Source: Dromaius novaehollandiae
Taxonomy: Eukaryota; Chordata; Aves; Casuariiformes; Dromaiidae
NCBI RefSeq assembly: GCF_036370855.1
Contig: NC_088130.1
Location: 13,421,543-13,485,542, forward strand
DNA length: 64,000 bases
Reading direction: 5' to 3'
In this document: positions 29,350 through 42,939 of the stretch, one piece after another
Layout of the letters: each line of letters starts with the position of its first letter
Numbering within the stretch: position 1 is the first letter of the stretch
Notes under the pieces: model-generated
What the model saw: only the letters and a program-made list of their open reading frames with translations
The model's database searches: none
What the model was told of the DNA's origin: nothing
Position numbers and translations under genes: made by a program

Positions 29350-32300
29350 GGACAGGTGGGCGCGGGGGCTTCCCAGCGGAGCGGGTGGGTGGCAGGTGCC
29401 GCAGCGGGGGGGAGGCTGCTCATCGGATGCTCTCGGCGTTGTTTGCAGGGCAGCTCGGACCGTTTCGGCTGCAGTAACTGCCCCGCTGCCCCATCTCCTG
29501 GTGTTCGGCTTAGCGCGGGGCGTCTGTCCTGTTTGCGTGCTTTTCGTGCCCCAAAACTTGCACAAGACGTAACGGGAGTCCCATATCTCAACCCTTCTAA
29601 GGAGAGAGGGTCTGCGGTGACAAACGCGCACCTCACAGCTCAGGTCAGAGGTGTGCGCTGAAGAGGCCGCTCCTTGTTCGCCTTTTAAAGAAGGATTTGT
29701 GGGGCAGAGTCGGGAAAGGGAAGAGGTTTTGTATTCCTTATTTGCTGTCGAAATGAAATAGCGTCTGGGGCTTGACAAAGATAAAGCAATAAAAAAGAGA
29801 AAGCGGTACTTGGAACTGCTAGGTGGCATCAGTCGGGTTTCAGCACAGAAAAAGATATATAGCAGCAGATCAGTGTATGTAAAATGGTCTTTCAGTAGCC
29901 TGGTTTGAACTACACAGCAGTAGGGAGGAGAAAAAAACTGTTCTTATGGAGCCTGCAGCTCTCTGAGCTGCTTTGTCTGCGGGGATCCTGCGTGCATGAC
30001 TGCAAGAGAGGCTTCAATCTCATTTTTTTCCAAGTTGAGAAACCAAGCGATGGGATAGGAGAACAGAAAAAAGTTGGTTTTCCCCTTATATGTGAATGTA
30101 AAAATAGCTGTAGTAGAATGAGATTTACTAATCCTAGAAGCTTGAAGAATAAGCCGCTGGATTTTCTCAGTTACTAAGTAGCCTGATTTTTCAAAATCTT
30201 GCTTGATATGTATTTGAATAGCTTCTATCTGAAAGGAGATTAGGAGATTTTCTTTCAGTGGGGAATGATAAGGTTCAGTGGGACAGATGCTTTTCAGTCT
30301 AATTTAAACGCTTGAAAGCAACGTTATTATAAAAGATGCAAATATATACCTACATACCTTGGACAATCTGGACTACTTGAAACATTCTTTAATTATGGAT
30401 AATAACTTATTTGTTTTTAATATCAAATAGTCATTAAACTACCTTTATTAAGTATCCAGCATATTGTAGGAAGCTCTATATTAAACAGTTTTAGCAAACT
30501 ATTTTCGTGTGTTTTTAAGTGGGTGCATTCTCTATTTCTTTGCGTTGGAGTTTCATTTGCAAAAAAAAAAAAAAAAAAGAGAGAGAGAGTAGTGTTTTGC
30601 AGCTTGTTATTTCTTCTCAAATGTGAAGAGCCATAAAGGAGGATGGGTATTAAAAACGTCATGGATGTTATGCAGCAAGTCAAGTATGTTTATCTGATTT
30701 GTTGAACATGAGGTAGCCTCATGCCTCTTTACTGGCACTGAGCGGATCCCAGCTGTCCTTCCTCTCGGTGCTGCTGCCCTCCTCCCTACTGCTTGCCCTT
30801 CCCTTGCAAAATCTCTTCCAGCTTGGCCTCTCCTCTTTATTCACATCCAAACCGGGCAGCTCGCAGAGCTCTGGTGGGCTCTGCAGACCAAATTATGCTG
30901 TTTTGCACAGGAGATGGGGAGAATCCCCCTTTTGAACTGCCCTGCAGCAATTGCTGAGAGTTGGAGCCACAGAGCCACGGCCTCCACAGCTGGCTGGTGG
31001 CATCTTCCCACCCTCCCTGCAAACTAAGGGCCTCCTCAGCTGACTGGCTTCATCGTGCATCTCTGCGAGGAAGCTTGTTCCGCAGCTCTGTTCCTCATCT
31101 TTTGCATGATTGTGTCACTGATTTAAAAACTACTGACATAAATGAGTGGGAAAATTATCATCTACTAAGTCTCACTTTCTGCATATGCAAAGGATACGAT
31201 AGGAGCACGTGGTGTTACAGAGTTGTCTAAAGTGTATCTGTGAAGTTCATTCATTGGATTAGCAAAGACAATTCCATAAAACCACTTAAAATATACATCA
31301 AAAGAAGATGAAAATCCATATGTATGTTTCAGCCTCTTGTTTGCTGAATCCAGTCATGATTAGATGTGATAATAAGGTCCTTTATAAGTTATGTTTTACT
31401 GGAAAGGATTTCACTGTTGATTTAGTGGAGATGTTTTTGGCAAGACAGATGGGGACAACTTGTTTATAGATATGGGTTTATTTATATATTTTCTTGGAAT
31501 AGTAATACTAAGAGAGGAAGCGGAGGGGGAATAGAAATCTGCATACCGTGAAGAAAGATGCAAGGAAGAAAAGTGAGGTATTTGCCAATACGGAAAGGAA
31601 ATACTGAAGATGTTAAAGAAAGCATGCTTTAAAACTTGTATCTGATTTTGTTCCTCTGTTGTGAAGTGGGTTAACAGAAGGGAACGTACTAGCTGCTCGT
31701 CTATCATTTTGACACACAGGATTTAAAAAAAAAAAAAAAAAAAAAAGGTAGTACGGTCATGCAATATGATTAGCTGTACCTGGCAGGATATTGCAAGGCC
31801 TGGATTTCGGGTGCAAAGTTCTTGGAGTAAAGTCCCTAGAAAGGAATTTACCACAATAATCCAAACTATGAGTGCAGCCACCAGCTCGGCAGAATGCATG
31901 CTTACTGGTGGATCTGAAGCCTTTGTTTGGCTTTTAAAGATTTGCTTCTATTGTCAGATATCTCAAGTACTCTGTTTGTCTCTGTGATTCTTACAGATGG
32001 GAAATGTTTTTGTTTTCTAAAGTTGTACCAGGGTTTTCTGTGCTATGGGTTAGATCTCTGTAAAGCTATGCAGAATGCAAGTGTTCAGACATGCAGTCAA
32101 GTTACCATGCATTAGCTGCGCTGTAGCAACGGTTTTTAGCAGGCACCAAAAACAGGTCAGTGTGATATTAGGGCCTTGAGCCCTCGTGGATTTAGCTGGC
32201 AGTTGCCCTACCCTTCTGCTGGAGGCCACCGTCCCTATAGCAAATGGGAAGGTGTTCCCATGCCTCAGCTACCGTATGCCAGTCTGGCGCGTTAAGTCAT

Positions 32301-32429
32301 CAGTTAAAGGTATATTTTGTGCTGATAATGTTGACAAAGAGCTGTCGTGGTGGGGCTGAGGGCATTTTGGTAGTTATAGGAGGTGGTGAGTTCGGAGAAG
32401 CAGGGGCAGAAGGTGACGGATAACTGGGA

Positions 32430-32850
32430 GTTTATAAAGCATAGTACAAGAATGGTCATACTGCGTCAGACTAAGTATCTGTCCAGACAGTTACTCGATG
32501 TCTGACAGTGGTGAGCAACAGATGTCTGGTAAAGATTGTACAATCATCCCACTGCTGCCAGCCACCAGCAACTTATGGTTCGAGGACTTCCTAAGCTGCC
32601 AGCAATCCTTGTGTGCAGCAATCCTTGGCTGACTGCTTTTTTGTGTCCTTGCTGTTTTCTGAACCTACATAACCTCTTAAAATCTACAAAATCCAGCGTT
32701 ATGTCAGGTTCCAAAGGTTTTTTATATGTCTCTTTTTCTTGGAAGAGGCAGGAACAGTCATTCACCTTTTCTGTGCCACTTATGACTTTATGGACCTCTG
32801 TCATATATCCTTTTAGTCATCTTTTTCCAGGATACAGAATCCTCTGGGAG
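32430..32850 (-). mobile_element. Old CR1-type LINE fragment, antisense
   Basis: The plus strand reads AAGAATGGTCATACTGCGTC with AGACTAAG just after it (about 32450-32477), GTCTGACAGTGGTGAGCAAC (about 32500-32519), and TGACTTTATGGACCTCTGTC followed by ATATATCC (about 32783-32810). These resemble the reverse complement of the 3' region of older CR1-related elements. The fragment is strongly diverged and its boundaries are approximate. A library search would confirm it. Confidence 0.6.
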
Positions 32851-34796
32851 TTCATGCAGCTCAGAGGTGCGGATGTCGCTGCTCTTTGCTCAGTGGGTGT
32901 GACTTGGAGCTCTTGGCTTAATCATCTTTTAATGCAAACTCCTGTAACTTAGAGTTGCCTCGTGTTTGTATGAGTCAGAAGAACGAAGGTGTGAAATTAT
33001 AGCAGGCAGAAGGCAGTTTTTCAAGCTGCATTGTTTTCTTCTGCACAATTAAAAAAAAATTTTGAAAAAAATCCGTCAAGTAAGAGAAATAAGGGGTGGC
33101 GTATCATCACTTGAAATCTGAATTGGATGAATAAACTTGTAAGATTAAGATTTGAGAGCTTTAGTAGAGAGGAAAATCACGGTAAGTACAAAGAACTGAG
33201 ATGAAGAAGAGAAAGAAGCAAATGCATATGCTGATGCAGAGTAGAGCATATCGTGCTAGTGATCAATATTTTAAATATAATGGTGTGACTTAGGCCTTTC
33301 TTTTTTTAACATGAAAGCCCACTGAGTACTTAGTAATCCTATCAATATACTTGGGCGTTGCCTGGAGCAGTTATGTTTATGTCCATTGACCAAAGCTAAA
33401 CATGAGATCTAACTGTGGTTTTTTTCCTACTGTTATATTCTGTGCTGTCATATATGATTATAATCTTTTTATAAGGGCTTTTCAATCACAATATTTAATA
33501 AACAAGAATTAGGTAGGTAGTGTAACCATCCTCCTCTTGACTACTGTACAAGCCAGAACTTGATTGTAATCAGTCACTCAAGATTGTCCCAGAAGTGGAG
33601 TTCTCCTTTGAAATGTGTTACCATTGCATAGAAATTTTTTCTGAAGTAAGTCCTAAGCTGTAGCAACTTTGGATGGGATTTGTGTGCTTTTAGAGACTGC
33701 AGATATCTTTAAATGCAGCCTCTTATTAGCATCAGCATGACAAATAGTTAAAAAAAAATGGTTTTACTTTTTTTTTTTTTTTTTTTTGGTGGCATCTTCT
33801 TCAGGTTCTCTAAGGTGAAGGAAGCTACTTTCACATGGAAGCTGCCCATTTAAACAGACCTCTTTATTTGCTTAAAAGTAGGCTTGTACTTAAACATATT
33901 GCTGAGCCGAGGGAGACCCAAGTGTTCTGTAAACTGAGCTCCGCGGCGTCCCGGTGAGGCTAGCGACCGTTTCTCTCGTGTTACAGCCTCGGCACCCAAA
34001 TGAACTGTGACTCGCACAGCAAGCTAAAGACAGATGCATGATTAAAATGCAGGTCTCCCCTTTTGATCTCTTATGCAAATTATTAAAGCTTTCCTTTCCG
34101 AAAGGGTTGAAGTGAGAAGTGTAGTAAAAATTATTCCATGCAGGTTGCCCATTGGAGGGTGCATGCGGTGTTTCTTAGCGTGCTGTCTTGGATCCTCTGT
34201 ATTTGAAGCATGGGTAGATGCAGTTGTACGCAAAGAAACAACTGGTTTCTGTGCAGCTTCCTCCAGCAGAACATTCTGCTCATTTTAACAATGAGTGAAA
34301 ACCAGAATAGAGTTCCCCAAACTGTAAATGATTTCTAAAGATTAACTATGACAAAAGGGGGAAAAAAACGAAGCTCCTGGAAGTGTTAGACATTGCTTTA
34401 TCTATAAGGACCACAGTCAGATGCTGCGGTTTCTGGCTTTCGTTTTAATGGGGAAGATGTAAAGGTGTTGCAGTGCTCTGTTAGAGCAGTACTGAAACTA
34501 GCAGTGCCTTGACATGAATTAAGAACACTTGAACGTTTACTGTATATATAAAGCTTAGCGTCCAAGAATTAGAAAAGGCAGACATGTCTCAGCAACCTCC
34601 ACAATAAGCACACTTGGAAAAGAATTACAAAAATCCCTAAATTTCATATGTGAACTTTCTGAAAAGTTAGATGTTTCATCTGCTGCTTTCAAATGCTTTC
34701 CTGGTAATTATATAAGTGAAACTGGCTGCTGCAAACCTCATTCACACAAACTGTTGATAAAGGACAAAAACATACCCAGTTATCATTGGAGAGGGG

Positions 34797-34800
34797 AACC

Positions 34801-34833
<33 letters not shown>

Positions 34834-34956
34834 CCAAAAAGTCTCTTTGCCTCTGCCCTTTCAGGCATCAGCCTTAAGGGAGATCTCCAGAACACCTCCA
34901 AGGGAGACCAGGACAAATTCCTGATGGCTCTGCCGTACGCTACAAGTCATAACCAC
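34797..34956 (-). mobile_element. Candidate short retroposed sequence with poly-A tail (antisense)
   Basis: On the minus strand a sequence of about 120 bases ends in an uninterrupted A29 (T29 on the plus strand at 34803-34831). The unit is flanked by the same six bases, AACCAC, at 34797-34802 and 34951-34956. This is the layout of a poly-A retrocopy with a short target duplication. I do not recognise the source RNA, and six bases could match by chance. Confidence 0.3.
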
Positions 34957-37950
34957 GCGAGTGGTTTCACCTGACATGCCATAATTTCATGCTTGTTCCT
35001 ACAGACAGACTCATATTCCACATACTACAAATTACCTGTCCCCGTCCCTTGGGAAGTAATTTTATCACCGTCTTCCTCCCCAAATCTTTTCTAATCCATA
35101 GATAATAACTAAATTGCTTCCCATATCACGTGACCCATATGTAACTAAACTCAGGGCAATTGTTTCCTACTTGTATAGAGCTTTGAAATTTCCTTCCCTT
35201 TCTGACCTGGAGAAAGGCTGTATGCCCAAAATATTTAATCAGACTAACAAAAAAGATTACTTGTACCTGCATGCCTTGTCTTGTATTGTTAATATTATGC
35301 ATGTCTGTACTTCTCTCTCTTGATCTGGGGTGCTTTGGGGAGGCTTGTTTTTGGAAATGTGATACTTGGTTTGAATAGTTTCCAGTGCTTGCATAATATG
35401 TAATTTTGTGTGTTTTCTGCGTGCCTACAAATTCAGTTAAAATGAATAGTCACTATACAGGAAATTCAGAAAATCTGGGGCAATATGACTTTTTGTTGTT
35501 GAACCATGTTTTTACTTCTTATCTATCTTGCTTACGTCTCTGTTTCTCATTGACTGTTGTTTGTCCTCTGACTTTCTTCAGAAACCTCTGGGCAAGGGAG
35601 GTGACTCATTTTTGGTGGCATGCAGCAAACAGCGTACGTGGTAGAGGATGTCTCTAGCTTTACAATTTATAAAATCAGTTGGGGTTTTTCAGACTCTTAA
35701 ACATTGTTGTGATCTCCCCCAGTTACTTTGTTAATGCATTTTACCGTGCGCCCATTTTTTTCCAGCTTTTCCGTTTGCAGATGGAAAAGTAGATTCCTAT
35801 AAACATGCTGTCTATTATTTTAGTGTATAGGCCTAATTTCAAAACAAAGGGGTAGAACAAAATGTGCAGCTGCCTAGGAAGGCATATAGATACCCCAGGT
35901 GTTTATTGGGAAGTCTTTGTTTTCTTAAAGGTAAGCTCATGCCATGCCAATGAACTGGGAACTTCTCAGGCATTTGAAACATTGCCCTGAAATTAATAGC
36001 TCTAGTAGTTAGTGGCCAGCTTGGCAGCAAGTAAAAGTGTACGTGTCACACTGGAAATTTGCTTTACACCGCTTTCTGTGCAGCAATTGTACCTACGTAC
36101 GAGCCTTTTAATGAGCTCGTTGTCCCTTTCCCTTCTGCTGGGCTCCTCGCTGCCCTTTGATCGCATACCAGACAAGCCCGTGTGCCAGGAAAGCAGCAGG
36201 AACCAGTGTGGCGCTGTATTATATGAGGAAATATTTTTCCTGATGTGTGGGGTTTTCTTTTATTCCCCCCCCCACCTGCACTCCTTTTCTTATTGGGGGT
36301 TATATATTCTGAAATTAAACTGCGTGGTGATAGGCCAGAGCTACAACGTGTAGTGTTTGATAGCCAAGAGCAGCAGCAGTACAGTTTCATCTAGTTTCTT
36401 TGCTCTTTTTTTGTTTTGGACAGACATGCAACTAGGCACCCTTAAAATATATTTTAAAGGAAGCATTAATTTTGCACAATACGGAAGTAAGCTTGCGTTG
36501 TTTACTGGGCTGTCAGATGATGCAGTGGTGAGCGAGGAGTTTTACAACAAGCTTGTGTTTTCCTACAATGATCATTTCCCGTCAGGAAAGCGTGAAGTGT
36601 CTTGGTGTGTTTCTCTCATTTTGGGTGGCATCGGAAGATGTTTTGAATTGCCTTCTAAAAGGCGTAGGGTCTGATGCCTTTGCAGGAAATCGGCCCCGTG
36701 CTGAGGAGCAGGTAAGTGGACCGCTTGCTGCTCGGTGCACGCTTGTGGCTCTGGAGATTCAGCTGTTCTCCTTTGTTTTACCGTGCATATGTTTCCAGTT
36801 TGTGCCAGTATAGAACAAAGTAGGTTCGTATGAATGTGTAACTGCTTATTGCTGTAGAATAAGGGTACAACTTAAAAGTGGTGAAGAAGATGTGAGGAAA
36901 TTGGAGATTTTCCTGCCCGTTCTGGGATCCATTGCCATCCATCCATGGCAATGGTTTACTGTCCACACTACTACCACCAGGACGAAACTTGCAGGTAATC
37001 ACTGTACTTAGCTGCAGTGCAAAATAAACTGGTTCATTTTAAGGTAGTTATTTAAGCCAACTTGGCTGACGTGATGAATATGAGAAGCACTTCCCTGTTT
37101 GCTTATGTTAAGGAAGGGGTACATAAGGAGAAATCTGAACTGTGTGGAAGGAAATAGCATTACTCCTGCAAAAGGATGACATGTGAATTCATTTAGTATC
37201 CCAGCAGAGGGATGCTAACAAGCACCTAGTGAGCTGTGGTATCCAAAATGCTCTACCCGAATGTATTTGGAGCCTCGCTGGTATTGGTAAGCTGGAAGTA
37301 GGTGTTTATATGCAACCCTAACTAAAAACTGTAGTGAATGATGGATTTGCAAAAATTGTATAATACTGTGTCAAAGGGTGAAGGCCAAGAATTTTGAAAT
37401 GCCAACATAGCAGCCCCTTTGAATGGTGTAGCAAAAATGTTATGGTAGCAGACTTGCATTGAACTCTGTACAACTTTAATGGCAGCATTAGTCAGTTGGA
37501 CATTGTGCAAGAACTTGACTTTTACTGAAATCACTCTGAAACAAGCTGCAAAGTGAAATACAAAAATAGCTCTATGTAATACAGTGGAATTGTAAGAGCG
37601 GACTCCTGCTTGTCTAGGACTGCGTCATCAAGAGGAGGTACCTAGGTTGTGGAGCTCCTTCATGAGAACTCCTGCTCCCGTGGGTTTAGGAGATCCTGGT
37701 GACAGGAGCCAGCCCTCTCTGGTTTTCTTAGTTGCAATGGTCTCCTGGATCCTTTGTTTTCTATACCTGAAAGAAGATGCAACCTTCTTTGGTATTTTAA
37801 AGGAGTATAGTGTAGGCTTGGGTCAAAGGGAAGTGGCGAACCTTGGTTGTGGGTGGAGAAAGTAAAAGTGGTAAGTTGAAAAAACTCAGATGAATGGGAG
37901 TTTGCAAGAAAATGTGGCACTTAAAAAGTTCAGGGAGCTTCCCCCCACCT

Positions 37951-37966
37951 CCCCCCCCCCCCCCCC
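37951..37966. repeat. C16 homopolymer in CEMIP2 intron 1
   Basis: Uninterrupted C16, preceded closely by a C6 run (37941-37946). Confidence 0.95.
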
Positions 37967-40602
37967 ATTATACTCAAGCTGTATTTGCACAGCCGAGTAA
38001 CTGCACTGTTCTCTAGGGCATTACTGGTTATACTACTACTATTGCACTTGCATTTGTGTGGTGCTATCTGAAAAGGGAACAAAAAAGTCAGTAATTTGAG
38101 TCAGATTGTCAGTATGTCTCAATTTAAAAGAAAAACCAATAGCTGCTGTAAAGGATAAAAAAGATCATTCTTTCAGCTAGAGAATTTCAGATGACACAGG
38201 AAGAGGGAAAGAAGTGTGGAAATAGTTACTCCTGTTGTGCTGAAAGACTATATGCTAAATTTTTGATTGTACTAAATATCTGGTTGTGGTTGTATTGCTT
38301 CATTTTTATTTTGTAATGGGGAAGATGTTGATTGTGCAGGCTGCTTTCCACCCATCCCTGGGGTGACCAGTGTTTGCACCTGGATGGGATTCTTAGAAAA
38401 CTTTAACTTTACAGTTAGCAAAATGATGCTTGCGAAGGAGGGTTAATGTTTTGTAGCATATAAAACAAAATATGTTTGAAATATATCAGTGCTTTCCGTG
38501 TCTGCTGTAATGAATTACTTTCAATTGCCATTACTTTTTCCTTTAAAGTGGCAGCGCTATTAAGATGAAGCCTTAGTAGATAAAAGTGGCATAACCATTC
38601 TGGATTTAGTTTATACTGCTGAGCAATTAAAAGACTTATTAACTCTGTTTCACATTATAGTCAGCGCTGCATATAAATGCTGCATCTGCAAACTTTTTAA
38701 GCAAGTCTAAGAAGTTTGGTATCCAAAACATGAAAATTCTCACTGCTGGGTCAGATTTTTTTTTTTTTTTTTTAATAAAAGGATAGTTTGATATCTGCTT
38801 CAGTTAGATGTGAATATTGCCTTTGAATTAGTTGAAAGGCTCCTTCTCTATTAAGCTTTTAACCCTGCTTCTGAAACATAAAAGGTGATTGAGATTTTAC
38901 TGTTGGAAGATGTTTAGTTGAGTTTAAAAGCCCTCGTGATGAAAGCAAGCTACTCCGCGGTGCTCATAAAACGTTGGACAGTGAAGTTTGAGCACAGAGG
39001 ATTAGATTTGTGGAGCAGTTTCTCAAAGCACAGAAGGGAGAATGGTGAAAACCAGTTTGCTGCGAGGAACAGGTGCAAGGAGCACGGGATTAGCTGCTGG
39101 TGGATTTGGCGTGGTTTTTGCACTTGGGGCTGGCTGCTCCAGTTAATGTTTCAGTGCCTTTATCTTCATTGTGCGTACATCTGGAGTGGCATTGTCTCCC
39201 CTGAAAGGGTAATCCAGCCTGCTCCCTGACAACAACCCTGCTTGCCTTGAAACAGTGAAGTATCAGATTTTGCAGCGTGCGAGACAAAAGGCTCCTTTGC
39301 TACTTCTCAGAATACGATTACAGTTGTCGTGTTTCTCCTTCACCAGTGTGCCTGGCACTTCAGAGTATAGCTTTAGACTTCCCTTTGTTAATGGGAGAGA
39401 AAGGGGATCTTTATGGCCTTTCCTCTTTGGTAGTTCTGATTTTTATAATTCATTTTGCTATTTAATATGCATGACTTTTGCTTAAGCCCTTTCAGGATTT
39501 AGTTAGGAGGTCAGGTTTCAGTTAGCTGAAACTTGAGCAGCCTTCTTAAAAATCCCATCCCTAAGAAATGTTAATAAAAAAAATACATGCCAGCTTTGTG
39601 TATACTCCTTACAATGCAATGCAGTCGGAAGAAAGCTTGAGGAAGTAATTGTATGCAGTGTTGTATCTCTTAAAGTAGACCAGGGAAGTGGGGTAGGTCA
39701 AAGCTGTTGGGCAGAATGGGCTGGGGAGTAATATTTTTAGTAGTTTTTTCTCCCTGGTTGCTCCAGAAAAAGATGGAACCAGAATACTAGTAACTGAAAT
39801 AAAAATAGTGCACTATTCTGGGTGATAAGTACAAAAATCTGGAACAGTCACGTTGCTTCCAAGCTTTGCGTCCAAACCCAGACGTCCCAGCAAGGAGACA
39901 AACGGTGAGGCTTGCCGAGCAAGGCAGCAGGTGACTTGCTCGCAGGATCGCTCCAGACACACCTTTACTGGCAACCGAATCCTGCTGGGAGCAAATTGGA
40001 GCTTGCAGGCTCTGTGCACCTCTGCTCATTAAAAGTTGCATCAGAGTGGAAAAGTGAACATAAATAAAAGTTGTGTCTGGTGCTTTATGAAATGCTTTTT
40101 AGTGCTTCCCCTATGAAATGAAGACTTCTCTTTCAGTCTCTTCAATAAAAGAAAACAATGAGGAGTTTGTTCAGCTTCTGCGTGCGGAAGAAATACATTT
40201 AGGCATTCTTTGCATAGCTGTGGCAAGAGGGGGTTGCTGGCTTTCTCATTGTTCAGCAAGTCACTTCTTAATTGCACAATACAAATTAACTGCGACGACA
40301 TTCAATTAAAAATACCTGGTGGAAACGTTAGGAAACGGTCTGTGCTCTACCTGGTCCTTGTACCAGATTCTTCTGATTTTAATTTTGTTAATGAACAATA
40401 ATGCTAAATGTTGGTTTGCACTGTTACACCGTGGCAGGTGACCAGTAGCTACTGTGTGGCTGGTACTGCATGAACAGCCACGCTGGGGAGAATGCACGTG
40501 ACTTGCAACTGATGGTTTTTCCTGCTGTAATGTACTCTCCGTTCTGAAACCCTGTCTCTTTTTTTTTTTTTCTTTCCCCCCTTCTGTGCGTGTGTGTTCC
40601 AG

Positions 40603-40939
40603 TGACTTTATAACATGCAAGACGCTGATCCCAGGGGGAGCTCCCCTGCTTTCCTTCGGCCTCAGAACGGGAGCGGTCCCAGGTCGTCCGGGTACGTGCC
40701 AGGCAGAATCGCCCCTCTTCGCCCCCCGCCGCCCTCGCAGAGCCGCGCTTCAGCCGAATTCACCTCCGCCAGGCAAGAAGCCCGGGCAACGTTTGCGTCC
40801 TTGCCAGCGGAGCAGCATCGCCGCCGCGCAGAAGCCAACAGACACAAAAATACTCTCATTTGCTTTGCCGTCTCTAGCTTTTCGCTTTTTGTTGCACTGG
40901 GGATTTTTTTGGGAATAGCTTCAAAATATGCTCCAGATG
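40603..40939 (+). CDS. CEMIP2: CEMIP2 first coding exon: cytoplasmic tail and signal anchor
   Basis: CEMIP2 (TMEM2) is a type II membrane protein described as a cell-surface hyaluronidase of the CEMIP/TMEM2 family. The exon starts after TTCCAG at 40602, has a 12-base leader, and opens with ATG at 40615-40617. Coding runs to 40939 (108 codons plus one base) and the donor is GTAAGT. The product starts MQDADPRGSSPAFL; the SSPAFL...PQNG and SGYVPG blocks match the vertebrate N terminus. Residues 37-40 form a proline run. A basic stretch (HRRRAEANRHKN) precedes the single hydrophobic helix at about residues 80-102 (LICFAVSSFSLFVALGIFLG), followed by ASKYAPD; this charge pattern fits an N-in/C-out signal anchor. 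Together the seven coding exons here give 589 codons of the roughly 1380 known for the family. Confidence 0.96.
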
Positions 40940-42939
40940 GTAAGTTCTTGTGCAAACAAACTTGTCCTAGAAGTTAAAGTCTGCATGAATGTAATTCAAT
41001 AATTCAACATCAGAATAGTGTTAAAGGTTTAGCACAAAAATGCGATACTCGCTGTAATTTTGACGTGGGGAAGGGAGCAGTCCTGGAGTGTTAAGTTCAG
41101 CTCCTTTTTCTGTTATTGGTGTCACTTTTTATGTTTTTATTATGAATAATTTGATTTACTTGAAGGAAAAAGGCATAGCAATAAATAAAGATAGTGGGGG
41201 GGGAGTGTGTGCTGAATAGGTGTAATTATTTTTGTATGTCAAAGAAGCTGTCTGGTATTTTCACAAATTGCAGACAAAATGAAATACTCACTGTTTGAGC
41301 AGTAACTAGGGAAGATAGTAAAATAGCATTCAAGTAAAATACTCTGAGTATGTGTTTGCTTTGTTTTTAAACAAATTGAACGGGCAGCTCTTTGTATCAG
41401 CCCATTTTAGCTGATCTTGGGAAATCTGGACAACTTTCAGGGAATCTGGGATAGGGGGGAACCAAATGTGCCAGTGGTGAGAAAGCATGAGCAGATGATC
41501 TTATTAACTGCTGACCATTAGCTAGATGTGCCTCTGGCAAAATATTGCTTAGGCTCATTATGAGATGCAGTTGGTAAAGGTTGGTAGTATATTTTGGGGA
41601 GTGGCTTTTTTTGTTTTGTTTTTTTTAACATAGAATCAGGTTTCTAAAAACTAAGTTTTCTGAATTGAAACTGGTTGATGATGACTATTGCATTTCTGAC
41701 ATAGTAATGCCAAAAGTTCTGTTTCCCAAGCTAACACAATGCGTGGTGATCAAATTAGATACCAACCGATTGAAGATTTCAGATAGCAGTATTAAATGGG
41801 TGCATACGTCTTACTGGAACACGCTTGGTGGTGGGTTGCAGAGATCTCTTCTTGGGTGAAGTTGCACAATTTGTACTTTCCCAACAAGGCTGCAGGAAAA
41901 CAGAAAATTGAGGAAGTGGTAAATGGCAGGTTAGTGCTACCTTGTGATCACTGGTGATGTGGGTGCAGATTTGCAGTGAGTACTTGAGCACAGCCACATG
42001 CAAGGGAGCTAAAGGTGACTTAGTTGACTGAGAAATATCCTGGGAAGAAAGTCTTCCAGCTTTGATATCAAGACGTTAAAGCTTGCTGTTGCTAATTAAC
42101 TAAAAGGTACAAGTTTTGGTAGATGTTTTAGTAAAAGAGGTGAGGTTTTATTATGTGTTGTGGGCTATGATAAATAGTGGTCCCTTCGTGCTTTAAAAAT
42201 TGCTGATGTGAAGGAGACAGTTCCCCCTCCTCTGCCCCCCCTTTTTAATATAAATGGTTTGGGCATGTTTTTGCATCATTTGTAGTAGTTTATTCCTGAG
42301 TTGTACAGATGTTTTGCGCTGAATATTTAGGTATGGTTAGCACGTGGTTGATGGATCACCCAGGATACTCAGGATGTTGCAGGAAGAGTTGTGATTCGAC
42401 AGATAACTTTTTTCTTTTTTCCTTTTTTTTTTTTTTTTTCCCCTCTGTCTGTTGTTATGACTTTGTAAAGACTGAGGAATAACCCAAGGTCATGACTGCT
42501 TTCCTTCAACCTCCCGTTGCTCCCTTGGGGAAGTCCAGCTAGTTTGCAGCGTTAGTTGTTGCATCTTGTCCTTCTGCAGTTCCCCGCGTCATCCTGTAAG
42601 AGGAAAAGCACGCGCTCTTTGGGAGCCTTAACAAAAGAGACATCCCACACAGGCACCAAGGAAGATCCGGCTGGTTGGAAATTTAACCTCGTGGTATTGC
42701 TGTTGCAGCGGCTCCCCAGGAGGCTTTTGACAGGCGGGAATTTTAATGTCCGCAGCTGAAACCCGGCAGGTGCAGCATTAAAGTCAGCGATAGCCATCCC
42801 GGCTAGGTGCCCTCTCGCTAAAGGGTAATGGGAAATCCACGTTGTCGATACTTTTTGTGGCTGCTTAACGGGCCACGGAGGGAAGGTGAGATTTAGTAGC
42901 AATCGCCTGTAAATCCTAACCCTCCGGCATACTTCCGCA

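Larger units (their letters stand above)
29143..40602 (+). other. CEMIP2 intron 1
   Basis: About 11.5 kb between non-coding exon B and the first coding exon. The acceptor at 40601-40602 has a strong pyrimidine tract (T-rich then CTTTCCCCCCTTCTG). Contents noted separately: a (TTTA)n tract near 29311, an old CR1 fragment near 32.4-32.9 kb, an antisense poly-A candidate retroposon near 34.8 kb, and a C16 run at 37951-37966. Open frames in this intron show no domains. Confidence 0.8.

Noticed and set aside
28506-29661. Long GC-rich frames (up to 286 codons) across the CpG island on both strands
   Set aside because: High GC removes stop codons. The compositions (Ala, Arg, Gly, Pro) are those of untranslated CpG islands and overlap the inferred promoter.
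36357-36813. Frames of 105 and 86 codons in CEMIP2 intron 1
   Set aside because: No recognised family, overlapping frames and no splice consensus pairing.
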